DNA of 64,000 nt from NCBI RefSeq assembly GCF_036850765.1, contig NC_089493.1:264666534-264730533 (forward strand), written 5' to 3'. The notes under the pieces are model-generated. The model made no database searches and was not told the origin of the DNA. It was given only the letters and a program-made list of their open reading frames with translations. Origin of the DNA: Saccopteryx bilineata. Its lineage: Eukaryota > Chordata > Mammalia > Chiroptera > Emballonuridae. Below, piece after piece: positions 34,334 to 44,889 of the stretch. A program made the translations under genes and the position numbers. Positions within the stretch are counted from its first letter, which is position 1; every line of letters starts with the position of its first letter.

Positions 34334-37103
34334 AAGAATAAGGCGCTTTTATTTTCAAGTGTAGCAGCAGATAATGGTACATTGCACATTTGACAATATC
34401 AAATCCAAAGAAATATGCTGTATTATGTAATGGTTTTCTTTGAATAGATACCTAAAATATTTCTAAGTAAGAATTTTCTTGCTTTTGAAACCTGAGTAAT
34501 GAGGTGAAACCCAGGGGTAAGTTCATTTGTAGATAATTTTTTTTAGCCCCGAGTGAGTGTGTAACGAGGTAACCTCCTCATGCATAAACATTTCCTAGGG
34601 TTTTTAGTGCAAGCCAGTCTTTTGTTTTTGCCTTGCCCCTATCAAGGGTTAAACTGCAACCCCACCCTTTTACCACCCAGACACAATGAAGAAAATGTGA
34701 ACTGAACCCAGGGAAGAAGTGAGAGTACCTGGGCGGGGTGAAGCTGCTGCCGCCTGTGTCACGAGGCCGGGGCCCACACGGTTCCTGCGCCCACACCACA
34801 GGAAGGCGTTTTGGCAGCCCTGGAAAAGTCACTAGTGGAGCCTTTCAGAGGTGGCTAGTTGAGCCCTCCAGTGCTCTTGAGAAGGCCATGTTATCCCAAA
34901 GGAGACAGGACTCCTCTCCTGGGCTGCCAGCCCCAGGACGAGGCGCCACCAAGAGCCACAGCCGCACAGCTCACCTGTAGGTGTCACCCCACAGAAGTAC
35001 ATATGAGCTACTGTGGGGGGCAAGAGTGCAATTGTGAAATTCAGTAATATCCTGGAAAATCCGGATTACAAAATATTTCAAAATTAGAGATTATTTTATG
35101 ACTTCAAAGATGCACTTGTAATTCATAGCCTCCTTTTGATTACACATGATGCCTGGGTCGTTCCCCGGCATCTGCTTGTCCTTCCAAAGCTAAAGAGTCA
35201 TGTCCTGGGTGCCACTCTTCCCTGGAGACTACCCACTCCAGTGGCCACCGGCTCTGAATCTGATACAAGGTTCTGTGATGCCTGGCCCTGGCATTGCATG
35301 CGAGCGTGGAGAGGGAGAGACAGAGACGTTCTGTGTTGTTGTGAGCACCAGGCCCCAAAGTGGGAACAGGCTTCCAGAGACCACCCAAGGGCCCCAAATG
35401 GGCCAAAAGCCAAAGATGGACACCGTGCAAATCCAGGGACTATGTAATTTCAGGACGTTGCCTGCTTGAACCTCACGGGTGCAGCTGAGCACTGCATGGC
35501 AATTTATATATTTGTTTCTGTTTTGCTTTTAAATCAGTATGGTTTTCTCCTGCAATCGTCATTACATAAAAAAATTCCATGGTAGCATTTTTCTGTTCAA
35601 TTTTCTGATCTAAAAAGTGAGTTGTGAATCAGTGGTTTGGAGGATAATGAAAATTCATTTCACGTAGAAGCATCTTTCTATAAACATCGCTTATTGTTCG
35701 CATTGTACTCAAGAGGGAGGAGGTTGAAATGCACTATTCTAGTTTTACCAACAGCCCTCCACTATTAATAATCTCAAAGACATCACTTCTGTGTGATAAG
35801 ATAGTTGTTGCTTTTTGCTCAATAAATGGTACGGGATAGAAGCAAATTTAAAATAGTACTGAAAAACCTGTCACTGAATTAAGTGTGTAACTAAGTTATT
35901 AAGTTTTGTAATTTTGTGTTATATCCCCAATTATATTTCACACCAATATGGCTTTGCTTGGCTTGGACCCCACTTTTTTCAGTTGGAGGTGGCCCACAGT
36001 GCTGGGCGGCAGCGCCTGCAGCTGTGCTGCTGTCCCCGCAGCAAAGGGCACTCTGTTCTAGAGGGCAGTGAATCATGGCCCGGCCCTCTGACTGGTGATG
36101 GAGTGGCCCGGGGGTCAGAAGTGAGTGTCCTAAGTTCTGTCTCCTTAGTTTAGTACTAAACCACATAATATTTGCAGGTAGAAGAATCAGATGAAGAATT
36201 TCTCCAATTGCCAAAAATAAAATTGGAAGGGGCAATTTTAGCTGGTGACTTGAAGTACATTATATCAGTTTGTGTGTGGGTGTGAATATTTAGTGTTTTT
36301 TGTCTCTTCAGCTGTCTTCGACTATATGTACATGTGTGAGTATAGACATGCACCTCCGGCTTGAATGTCTACGGGATTATTTTAACAGATCTGTCATGAG
36401 ACATGAAAATGCCCAGAGAAATGACTTGTAAAATGTATAGTGGGTTGTTATAGCAGGGACAGCAGAGGTGAGTTTATTTAGGATCATTATGAGAGGTGTG
36501 GCTCTTCTGCCTTCCTGGGTGGTGTAATCAAAAGCACTTTCGTCATCTCCGCCATGTCTCAAAGCGAGTGTTCCCGGGAGGCCAGCCCTGGGCCAGCTGG
36601 CGGGGGTGAGCCTTGTAAGATAAGAGGCACTGCTTTGTGGGCTGACCTCCAGGTTGCCTGGGCCGGAACCTGCACCCAGGCACCCTCCATTGATGCTGGC
36701 CCTTCTCTTCTGTTCTCCACAGTGGTCTCGAATGCCTTGGCCCCACCACCTCTCACATTCTGTGACCCCATCCAGCTTCACCATTCCCCCTGAGGTTGGG
36801 CCAGTTGTAAGCTTTTTGAGTGATACGTGTGCTGTTGTCCTTCCCCCCACCACCACCACCCCAGCTGCTGTACAGGTGGCCCCTATGTGTCATCCCTGCA
36901 CCCGCACGTAGCCAAAGCAATCGATTTCCTTACAGAAGTGCATGCCCTTGGACAAGCATCCTCCCTTTAACGAGCCTCGGGTGTCCTTATCTATAAAATA
37001 TAGTATCAATCTGTTACATTGGCCACTGTGACAAGCCGGTGACTGGCGAACCTGAAGTCCCTGCTGCCACACTCAGCGCAGCAGGTGTTCCCAGGGGTGA
37101 CTA

Positions 37104-37619
37104 CATTAGTCCCCCCTTGCCCGGGATTGTTCACTGAGGTTTCAGTAGCCCGCACTCAACCTCGGTCTGAAAATATTAAATGGAAAATTCCAGAAATAAA
37201 CAATTCATAAGTTTTAAATTGCTTATTTTTCTGAGGAGCTTGATAAAATCTCACACCATCCTCCTCTACTGCCTGGGACGCGATCGGCCCTCTGTCAGTG
37301 TCTCCACACTGAATACACGCTTCGCCAATTAGTCACTTACTTAGTAACCATCTCAGTTATCAGATCAGCTATCTTGGTATCACTGTGCTGGTTTTCAAGT
37401 AACCCTTCTTTTACTTAATAATGGCCCCAAAGCACAAGAGTAGTGATGCTAGCCATTTGGATATGCCAAAGAGAAGCTAGAAAGTGCTTCCTTTTAAGTG
37501 AAAAGCTATGTACAATAATATAGGAAAAAACATCTATGTATAAGATTCAGAACTATCACAGTTTCAGGAATCCATTGGCGGTCTTGGAATACATCCCCCG
37601 TGGATAAGGGGGACTGCTG
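37104..37619 (+). mobile_element. Tigger-type (Tc1/mariner-pogo) relic with start of broken transposase
   Basis: AGTCCCCCCTTGCCCGGG at the left and GATAAGGGGGACTGCTG at the right are the terminal repeats. AAAATATTAAATGGAAAAT follows near the left end. At 37421 the transposase reading begins (MAPKHKSSDA...) but meets an in-frame stop within 20 codons and the rest of the gene is deleted. Confidence 0.8.
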
Positions 37620-38339
37620 TCCTGTGAGCTTCTGCCTGAGACCCTCTTCTGCCTGGCACTCCCCAGCCCTCTGCCTCCCCTCTCCTTACACTCTACAGCC
37701 TCTTCCTCAGAACTGTCACCCTCAGTCCCCCACAGGTTGGTCCTCCCCCCTACTCACACTACTCAGGGTGTTCTTGGTGCTGCTAAATCCAGCAGTTTTC
37801 TCTGGCCTCTGTGGTGGCATTTAACATAAACACCTTTTCCCTCTTGAAATTTCCTCCTCTTAACCTGTTCTGGCTCTTCTCCAGCTTCTCTTGATTCTTG
37901 TCCTTTCTCCTCTCCGTCTGACCCCCTGACGGGCTTCCAGGAGAGCCCTGACTTGAGAAGGCATCTCTTAGTGCCCGGCTGCAAATGTGGTGACTGTCAC
38001 CCAGTGCAGCTGGGTGGTTGGGGGCAGGTGACATGTGGCCAGTCCAAAGAGAGATGGGCTGAAGTATAAAATATATACTAGATTTCAAAAACCTAATAAC
38101 CAGGGGGAAAACTGTAAACTATCTTGTTAATAACTTTTCTCTTGATTACGTGGGAATGATAATATATGGATATATTGGGTTAAATGAAATTAAAATTAAT
38201 TTCATCTGTTTCTTTTTGCTTTTTTAATATAGCTATAGAAACTTAAGTTATAGAGGGTGTTGGCGCTTCATGTTTGCTGACAGCGCTGCCTTGGAATAGG
38301 AGCCAGCCTTCAGGCGGGCATCCTCTCACTCGCCCACTG

Positions 38340-38480
38340 ACACACTTTGAGAGATTGTTCTTCCATTTATATACTGATGCACCCATCACATGTCTTTTGA
38401 GACCTCCCTGTGTACCAGGCCCATTCTAGGTATGGAGGAGACAGAGGTTAATGCTCCTATGAGTGCATCCCAGGTTGGCA
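38340..38480 (-). repeat. L2 3' fragment, antisense
   Basis: GACCTCCCTGTGTACCAGGC with CCATTCTAGGTATGGAGGAG is the complement of the L2 3' end. Confidence 0.55.
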
Positions 38481-39201
38481 TCACTCTCTCAGCGGCAGTT
38501 CCCTATTGATGCTCAAGTCAGTCTTTGTGCTGAGCAGCCTATGGGCTGCAGAGGACACCTGTGCCCTGAGCAGAGCCTATACCTGCTGCCCTCCCCACTG
38601 TACAGTATGGAGAGGGGGCCACTGTGAGGTAGGTTTGGCCCCTCCAGAAAAAGGAATGTCAGACCTTGCAAGAGATATGACCAGCTTTTGTTATCCAACT
38701 TTCTGGAGTTTTGAGTCCTCTTGTGCCTAGGTTTTCTCAACGAAATATCGCCCAGCCTTGTGTAGGTGCTGGAGATAGGGTTGCGGGGACTAACACACTC
38801 ATTCTGTGCCTTCAGGCAACCCCCAGTCTAGAGGGGAGAGGATGCACTCCTGACTATGATCACAGCCACCTCTCTAGACTCAGAAGAAACAGGAAGGAGA
38901 GCCCGTGACATTAGGCCTGTCTGCTTCTAGTTCTGCATTATCTAATCCAGGCATGTTAAAAGCTTTAGGGGCCCTATATTAAGAGCCATTAGGTGCGACC
39001 AGCTGTTGGATATAGCAAGGCAGGTGCTCAGCCGACCCCAGGTCTCCCAGAGTGGCTGTGGGGGATTGACCCTAGCTCCCTGAAAAGTGGAGGGCTATCC
39101 CTGAAGCCCAGGCCTGGAAGGAGCTACGGTTCCCACAGACAAGCAGCACATATAGATTATTGTCCTTGAACTGTTCACATTTTATTTTTAAAAATTAGGT
39201 T

Positions 39202-39535
39202 GCCTTGGCCAGTTGTCTTTGTGGATAGAGTGTCAGCCCTGTGTATGGACATCCCTGGGTTCCATTTCCGGTCAGGGCACACATGAGAAGTGACCATCTG
39301 CTTCTCTTCTTTTCCTCTCCCCTGTTCTCTCTTTCTTCCCCTCCTGCAGCCAGTGGCTCGGTTGGTTCAAGCATCAGCCCCAGGGCAGAGGATAGCTCAG
39401 TTGGTGAAACATCGGCTCTGAGTGCTGAAGATAGCTCAGCTGGACTGAGCGTTGGCCCCAGATGGGGGTTGCTGGGTGGGTCCCGGTCAGAGCACATGCG
39501 GGAGTCTGTCTCACTATCTCCCCACTTCTCACTTA
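39202..39535 (+). mobile_element. Bat SINE with two internal tRNA-like A-box repeats
   Basis: The head GCCTTGGCCAGTTGTCTTTG and a 3' end like that of the Rhin-1 family (CATGCGGGAGTCTGTCT) bracket a body that holds two further GATAGCTCAG(T/C)TGG-type units at about 39393 and 39431. The duplication AAAAATTAGGTT is at 39190-39201 and 39536-39547. The middle differs from the other Rhin-1-like copies here. Confidence 0.85.
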
Positions 39536-40198
39536 AAAAAATTAGGTTAATATGATTTGTGGCCTTTTGAGAGGAAGATGTGCCGCACATCTGGGCAAGC
39601 TGTACTGGCATGCCATGGATGCCATAGCAGCGCCAGCTTCATGGAAGTGTGTTAGCTCTTTTTCCCCATGTGGATTCTCACCCTAGCACCCCACTGGAGT
39701 ACCCAGGAGAATACAGCCACACCTCCTTAATGGATTGTCTTCATCAAAGCAGCCTTTGTGGAAAACAAACAAACAAGTAAACTTTGTTTATTGTCTTGTG
39801 TTTGCAGTTTGACCACAGCAGCTCAGTATGACCATCCTGCCTGGTTGTCCTTTCCCGAGAGAGTGAGGGGGAGGGAAGGGCAACCAGCCCTCCCATCCCA
39901 GAGTGCCAAGGGCTCTTTCTGCCTTCACCTTCCCATTTGCAGCGTCCAGGCCATGTGACCCCCACCCCACCTCCAGCACGCATTGAACTTGCTTATGATT
40001 AGACTTCCCACCGTTCTACCTGTACTTGCCAGGTTTCTGACAAAGAAGCATGATGTATTCCTACCACTGGCCCTTCCTGGGATCCAACAGTGATCTCTAT
40101 TCTATGATTCTTCTTTGTTATCCTCTTCTCCCTCACTTTCCCTTTCGGTGTGTATTGTATCCTGTCTTTCTGAAAAGTACAGTGGGCTCATTGACATA

Positions 40199-40670
40199 GT
40201 GTGTTTGTTTCCTATTGTTGCTGTAACAAATTGGCATGGACTTGGTGGCTTAAAACAGCAAAACTTTCTCATCTGACTGTGCTGCAGGTCAGCATCCAAA
40301 ATGGGTTTTCCCGAGCTGAGCTGAGGTGTTAGCCCAGTTGAGTTGCTTTCAGAGGCTCCAGGGGAGAATCGTTTTCTTGCCTTTTCCAGCTTCTGCCTGT
40401 GCTGTGTGCCTTGGCTTCTGCCCCGTGTCATTCTACCCCCCAACCCCGCTCCCATCTCGTGCCTGTTCTTGCCCTCACCCTCCTGCCTCCCTGTGAAAGG
40501 ACCTGGACCTGCTTGGATAATCCAGGATAATCTTCCCTGCTTGATCCCTACCTTAATCACATCGGCAGTGTCCCTTTTCCCGTGTAACCTAGTATAGTCA
40601 GTCACAGGTTCCATGGATCAGGATGTGGTCGGATATCTTTGGGGGCCGTTATTGTGCCTACCACAGATAA
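40199..40670 (-). mobile_element. MLT1-type MaLR solo LTR, antisense
   Basis: It starts TGTGTTTGTTTCCTATTG with TGCTGTAACAAATT, includes TGGCTTAAAACAGC, GGATAATCCAGGATAATCTT and ends GTGCCTACCACA. This is the complement of an MLT1 LTR of the ancient ERVL-MaLR group. No internal viral genes are present. Confidence 0.8.
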
Positions 40671-41216
40671 CCTTATTTATTTAAGAAGAGATCGTTAAAG
40701 AGTTTGATTCTTTTTTTTGTCATTGAATTTGGCATAAAAATATAGAAAATGACCCTAAGGAGGAAAAAAGTATTGACTTCTCCAAGGAGATAATGGGTAC
40801 TGCTGCCTTGGGATAAAATTCTCAGTGACTATATGAAATGTGGTTTCAAAACAGGTGTGTCCTCCATTAACAGTGCTCAGAAGTAACAGCTAATATGCAG
40901 GACACAGTAGCGTCCATTTCAGATCCCAGTAAAAACTGCATTGTAACCCTCTCTTTTATTGTAAGTAAATAGTTTCTGGCTGATATCAGCAAAAACTTTA
41001 GTCCATAGCACATTCGAAATGAGGTGTTTATAACCAGGATTTAGTAGAAATAAATCTAGTGGTATTCTTAAGTAAGACATGGAAACAATGGGATGCCAGT
41101 TTGGCATTATGTTGTATGAATCAAGGGACAGAACAGGGGCGGGACCAGGATTGCTCTGCGTAATGATGGTCATCACTGAATTCAAAGCTGTTTCGAGGAG
41201 GCCTTAACGAATGTTT
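40671..41216 (+). other. CUX1: Unique intron directly upstream of the CUX1 exon
   Basis: About 550 bp of mixed, repeat-free sequence between the MLT1 LTR and the acceptor of the CUX1 exon. Confidence 0.5.
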
Positions 41217-41270
41217 CCCCTCTTTTTCCTTCTCAAATGGCTGTTTCCTGACCCATCCCTCTTGCTCCAG
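41217..41270 (+). promoter_or_regulatory. CUX1: 3' splice site of the CUX1 exon
   Basis: The stretch is rich in C and T and ends in CAG immediately before the first codon. A CTGAC motif with its A at about 41251, 20 nt upstream of the exon, is a plausible branch point. No AG dinucleotide lies between that A and the acceptor AG. This decides the start of the exon. Confidence 0.8.
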
Positions 41271-41318
41271 GATTTGCGCAAGCAGGTAGCGCCACTGCTG
41301 AAGAGCTTCCAAGGGGAG
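41271..41318 (+). CDS. CUX1: CUX1 small internal coding exon (N-terminal region)
   Basis: This 48-nt exon reads open as 16 codons, DLRKQVAPLLKSFQGE. I recognise it as part of the N-terminal segment of Cut-like homeobox 1, the part shared by the nuclear transcription factor CUX1 and its Golgi-membrane splice product CASP. In the family this segment lies roughly at residues 50-75, before the long coiled coil and far upstream of the Cut repeats and homeodomain, in a region linked to autoinhibition of DNA binding by full-length CUX1. It is bounded by a pyrimidine-rich acceptor ending CTTGCTCCAG and a strong donor GAG|GTAAGC. Its length is a multiple of three and the reading implies phase 0 at both ends, so skipping it would keep the frame. 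The paralogue CUX2 differs at several of these positions from memory, so CUX1 is preferred. I found neither the preceding nor the following coding exon in this window, which fits the very large 5' introns of CUX1. Confidence 0.9.
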
Positions 41319-41324
41319 GTAAGC
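41319..41324 (+). promoter_or_regulatory. CUX1: 5' splice site of the CUX1 exon
   Basis: GTAAGC directly follows the GAG codon. It is close to the mammalian donor consensus and sets the exon end so that the coding length is 48 nt. Confidence 0.8.
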
Positions 41325-42329
41325 GTTTGTATTTATTTCATATTCTGAGCCACCCTTCATAGTTCATCACGCTTTCTTTTTATTCCCATTAAATAAGTAC
41401 CATTAACAGAGGAAGGTGCCCACCCAGAGGGAGCCTTCCCAACTGCGCCAGCCTACCCTCATTCAAGTTCTGTGCTTCCCAATGTGATGTGTCCACTGGG
41501 TGGCCAGAGCCTGTTTAGACCACAGCCTGTAAAAGCTCATGAGCTTCCTCAGGCTCACCGGTTCCCGAGCTGGTCTGGGGGTACCGCTGTGAGGCCTCCG
41601 GAGCGGGGGGGATGGAGTGGGGCAACCTGGTGCTTTCCATGCAACTGTGTGGGGAGAGGAAATTCGATTGATTGAGCTTGAAAAAAGAGCAACCAGCAGA
41701 AGTCATGAGGAGTGAGTTTAGGCTGAACAGAGGGAAAAGTTTTCTAGGAGTGAGTTTAGGCTGAATAGAGGGAAAAGTTTTCTAATATATCCTTCCAGAG
41801 AAGGACTGGGCGAGATGGTAGGTGGCCTGCCAGTCACAAGACAGGAGCCCTGGCCGCCATAGAGTAATCTCCACAAAGAGGACGGTGGAGGTGGCTGACA
41901 CTCCGACTCCTTCCCAGCCCTTTGTGTAGGATCAGTGGATTTTAGCCAGAAATTTTGTTATTGGTGTGGAGTTATTCATTCAGCCCGTGCTGCTTCTGTT
42001 GGAATGATGAAAGTAATAATAATACTGAGGAAAGGAAGTGAGACTTTTTTAAAGGCTTGTAAAGAAGCCATATTGGTAGGACCACAGGAATGCCCAGAGA
42101 ACAGGGGGAGGGGCACGATCCAGGGAACTGAAATGACATGAATTGCCTTTTCCTCAGAAGTACCTCCCCGAACCCTCATTCTGTGCATAAAACTGTCACC
42201 TTACACCTACCCGCATTTGATCTGATCTCTTTCTTCTATCTGTTCAGCAGCTTTGTGAGGCCCTCTGGCTTAGAGTTTCTCTACCTGAAATAGTTCAGTG
42301 TACTGTTTTTGTTGTTTGCTTGTTTTTCT
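41325..42329 (+). other. CUX1: Unique intron directly downstream of the CUX1 exon
   Basis: Mixed sequence holding the 38-bp tandem duplication at 41709. Otherwise nothing is recognised. Confidence 0.5.
41709..41784. repeat. 38-bp tandem duplication, two copies
   Basis: Two adjacent 38-bp units (41709-41746 and 41747-41784), beginning GGAGTGAGTTTAGGCTGAA, differ at a single C/T position. The duplication starts about 390 bp downstream of the CUX1 exon and is not part of any recognised transposon. Confidence 0.9.
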
Positions 42330-42890
42330 TTCTTCTTGAAAAATCTCGATTACATCAAAGTAGAGAGATTAGTATAATGAACACCTGTACTCCCTTTACC
42401 CAGACTCACCACTTGTTAACATTCTGCCACATTTGCTTCCCATCCTGTTGTTAAACATTAGAAGGTAAGCTGCAGACAGCTCCGCACTGTACCCTCAAAC
42501 ATATGTGTATATCTCCTAAAATGGAGGATATTCTCCAACATTTCCACACTAGCCCTGAATATCACAATTGGGACTAATTAAGACTAATTCCATGGTATCT
42601 AATATTTGGTCCAAAAATTAGATATCCCCAGTTACCCCAAATTGTGTCTTATAGCTGCCTGCCCCCAACCAGGGTTCAATCAGGTTCATGCATTGCATTT
42701 GATATATATAGCTTTCTCTACTCCCCCACCATTGTTACTATTTTTTATTACATTGAGTTTTGTGTGTGTGTGGTGTTTTAGTGTTATTTTTGTTTGTTTA
42801 TTTGTTTTAAGATCTAAATTATCTTATAGATTATTTCACATTCTGGATAGTAGGTTTTGTTCTGGATATATTAAATTTGAAAATACCTGA
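42330..42890 (-). mobile_element. L1ME-type 3' UTR relic, antisense
   Basis: AGAGATTAGTATAATGAACA, the CACCACTTGTTAACATTCTG stretch and CCTAAAATGGAGGATATTCT match the complement of an old L1 3' UTR. The right part is degraded and GT-rich. Confidence 0.7.
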
Positions 42891-43186
42891 GGTCTGACCA
42901 GGCAGAGACACAGTGGATAGAGCATCAGACTGGGACGCGAAGGACCCAGGTTCGAAACTCCAAGGTTGCTGGCTTGAGCCCAAAGGCGCTGGCTTGAGCC
43001 CAAGGGCGCTGGCTTGAGCAAGGGGTCACTCAATCTACTGTAGACCCTGGTCAAGGCACATTTGAGGAAGCAATCAATGAGAAACTAAGGAGCCACAACA
43101 AAGAATTGATGCTTCTCATCTCTCTCCCTTCCAGTCTATCTGTCCCTCTCACTGACTCTCTCTGTCTTTATCGCCAAAAAAAAAAA
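42891..43186 (+). mobile_element. Bat tRNA-derived SINE, longer VES-like subfamily, sense
   Basis: The head CTGACCAGGCAGAGACACAG and GGTTCGAAACTCC box are followed by three near-tandem GGCGCTGGCTTGAGCC-type units, a CT-rich stretch and an A tail. The duplication GAAAATACCT(G/A)A is at 42879-42890 and 43187-43198. Confidence 0.9.
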
Positions 43187-43198
43187 GAAAATACCTAA

Positions 43199-44889
43199 GA
43201 AACATCTAGGCTTCTTATTTGCCTATCTTTTAAAAAGTTTATTTGTAAAGTAAATATTTTTATAGTACTGTTAATTAATATTTACCAAGCCTTTGCTAAT
43301 TATATTTATATTAAATAATTTATGCTTATTAGTAAGCTGGTTTTAGTAGAAGGGACTAAATCCCACTTGTTTCTGAGGAATGAACTTAGTAGCAGAGGGC
43401 ACCTGGAGTTAGGGACCACACCTGCAGGGAGGATTGTCCGTGAGTAAGGCCAGAAGGCAGCATGTCTTGGTGCTTCGATGGGCACGTTCCAGTCAGCTGG
43501 TTTTTTCTAAAACGCCACCTTCTATGATCAGAGGCTTGTTTTTATACCCTTCATTAGTGTTTACTGGGTGCATTTTATTTATCAAATATATATATTTTTT
43601 GATCATTCCAGGGTGCTTGAGTTTCCCTTAGAAAAATATATTAGTGAAAAAATGTTCTTTGTCTCAGAATTTGTATAGATTACTTCCTATTTGAGATCCA
43701 TAAAAGAAAACAAAACAAAATGAGTTTTTCAGACAGCAAGAAATTACCTGCAAGAGCTGGTAATTGTAGTGTGTTCGAATGTCCTGGGAAACATTCACCT
43801 CATTGGGGCACCACTTGTGCCCCTCCATGTTTTCTTGTGGTTCTCAGGGAAAATCCAGACACCTTCCTTCCTGTGATTTATGAGACCCACGTGATTTGGT
43901 GACTGCTTACCTTCCTAGACTTCTCTCACCACTTACTACCTATCACTGGACTCAAAGCCATTCTAAATTTCTGCCAGGCTTTATGCTCTGGGAGTCCTCA
44001 GGGGCCTCCAAGCCTTTGAATGGGCTGCTCCTTCTTCCTTCCCCTTCACCTGGCTCACTCCTGTGTGGCATCACTTCCTCAAGAAAAGTCTTCCCTGAGC
44101 CCCAGGGATAGCCAAGTTCCCTGCACCATGTGCTGCCATTGCACCCTGCACTATTTGTGACACACTTGTCATTGTGCCTGAGAGCTGCCTATGACTTTGT
44201 TCCCCATGAGTCTGTAAATGTGTGGAAGCACCCTCTGTGTCCTGTCCTATTGGCCATTGGTATTTGAAGCAACTGGAACTAAAGTATGTGAGCTCTCAAA
44301 AATAGTTATTGACCCAGTGCTTGAACAGTGAGGTTCCTCTGGAGGAAGTTTTCAAACATTTGCCTCTATCCTTTCTTCCAGTTATGTTGCTGTTAATAAG
44401 GAACCCCCGAATATATGCTCGGGAAATACCTTAGAAAAAGGTATTTGTTGTCCTTGATTGAAAAGTTTGGAATATCTTTAATCATAACAGTGACTCACAA
44501 TTATTATAGCAAAGTCATCCAATTTAACTCACATTGAAATTAGTTATTTATATTTCTAACTAAGTTTGTGTTTTTCACAAACCCAGCCAACTGATTAGTG
44601 GGGGTAAGGGGAGTAACCTAAATGGTCGGTCCAATTTAAGGCATATTTTAGGTCAGTAATTTAGACAATCCCTTCAGTGTAGTGTCACTTACACTCTAGA
44701 AAAATGCTGTCTTTCAGGTTGTCTCCTTCTCTCCTCCCAGAGGATCATCGTATAGAAGGTGGAGGGGTAAGGGGTGGGCTTAGGCCTTACAACAATTACA
44801 GAAATATTTCCACAATGTCTCGACATTATTATGGGAGAGTTCTATCAATCATTCATGAAATAAATAGTTCTAATCTTTTGCAAACTTCT
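43199..44889. other. Unique intron with an L2 relic
   Basis: AT-rich left part, L2 at 43.9-44.2 kb, and unrecognised sequence up to the L1 relic. Confidence 0.45.
43890..44240 (+). repeat. L2 relic
   Basis: TGAATGGGCTGCTCCTTCTT, TCACTTCCTCAAGAAAAGTC and TTCCCTGAGCCCCAGG, then CATGAGTCTGTAAATGTGTG, keep L2 3' order. Confidence 0.65.

Larger units (their letters stand above)
32770..37103. other. Unique intron with one L1 relic and one SINE
   Basis: Outside the L1 relic (33745) and SINE (34118) nothing is recognised. A cluster of overlapping frames at 35136-35492 and 36377-36911 occurs on both strands in CG-richer sequence and has no domain. Confidence 0.45.
37620..40198. other. Unique intron with L2 piece and SINE
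   Basis: A CT-rich stretch at 37640-37930, the L2 piece at 38340, possible further L2-like text at 38750-38850 and the SINE at 39202. No exon is seen. Confidence 0.45.
1..41270 (+). other. CUX1: CUX1 intron upstream of the 48-nt exon (5' end outside window)
   Basis: No convincing coding exon is visible upstream of 41271. The open frames here overlap one another on both strands, lack splice context or recognisable domains, or sit in SINEs and L1 remnants. The intron therefore begins before this window. Its content is itemised in the repeat and unique-block entries. Confidence 0.7.

Noticed and set aside
35136..35492. Cluster of overlapping frames suggestive of a processed gene
   Set aside because: Frames occur on both strands at similar length, with no domain, A tail or duplication seen. 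CG-richer composition explains the lack of stops.
36355..36385. Possible next CUX1 exon (GGCTTGAATGTCTACGGG)
   Set aside because: Resemblance to the coding stretch for LNVY is limited to a few bases, the frame does not continue, no splice sites fit, and it lies upstream of the preceding exon.
40102..40614. 170-residue minus-strand open frame
   Set aside because: It lies mostly in an MLT1 LTR and is not a gene.
41121..41360. 79-residue minus-strand frame across the CUX1 exon
   Set aside because: It is antisense to the exon, and the splice signals and peptide support the + strand.
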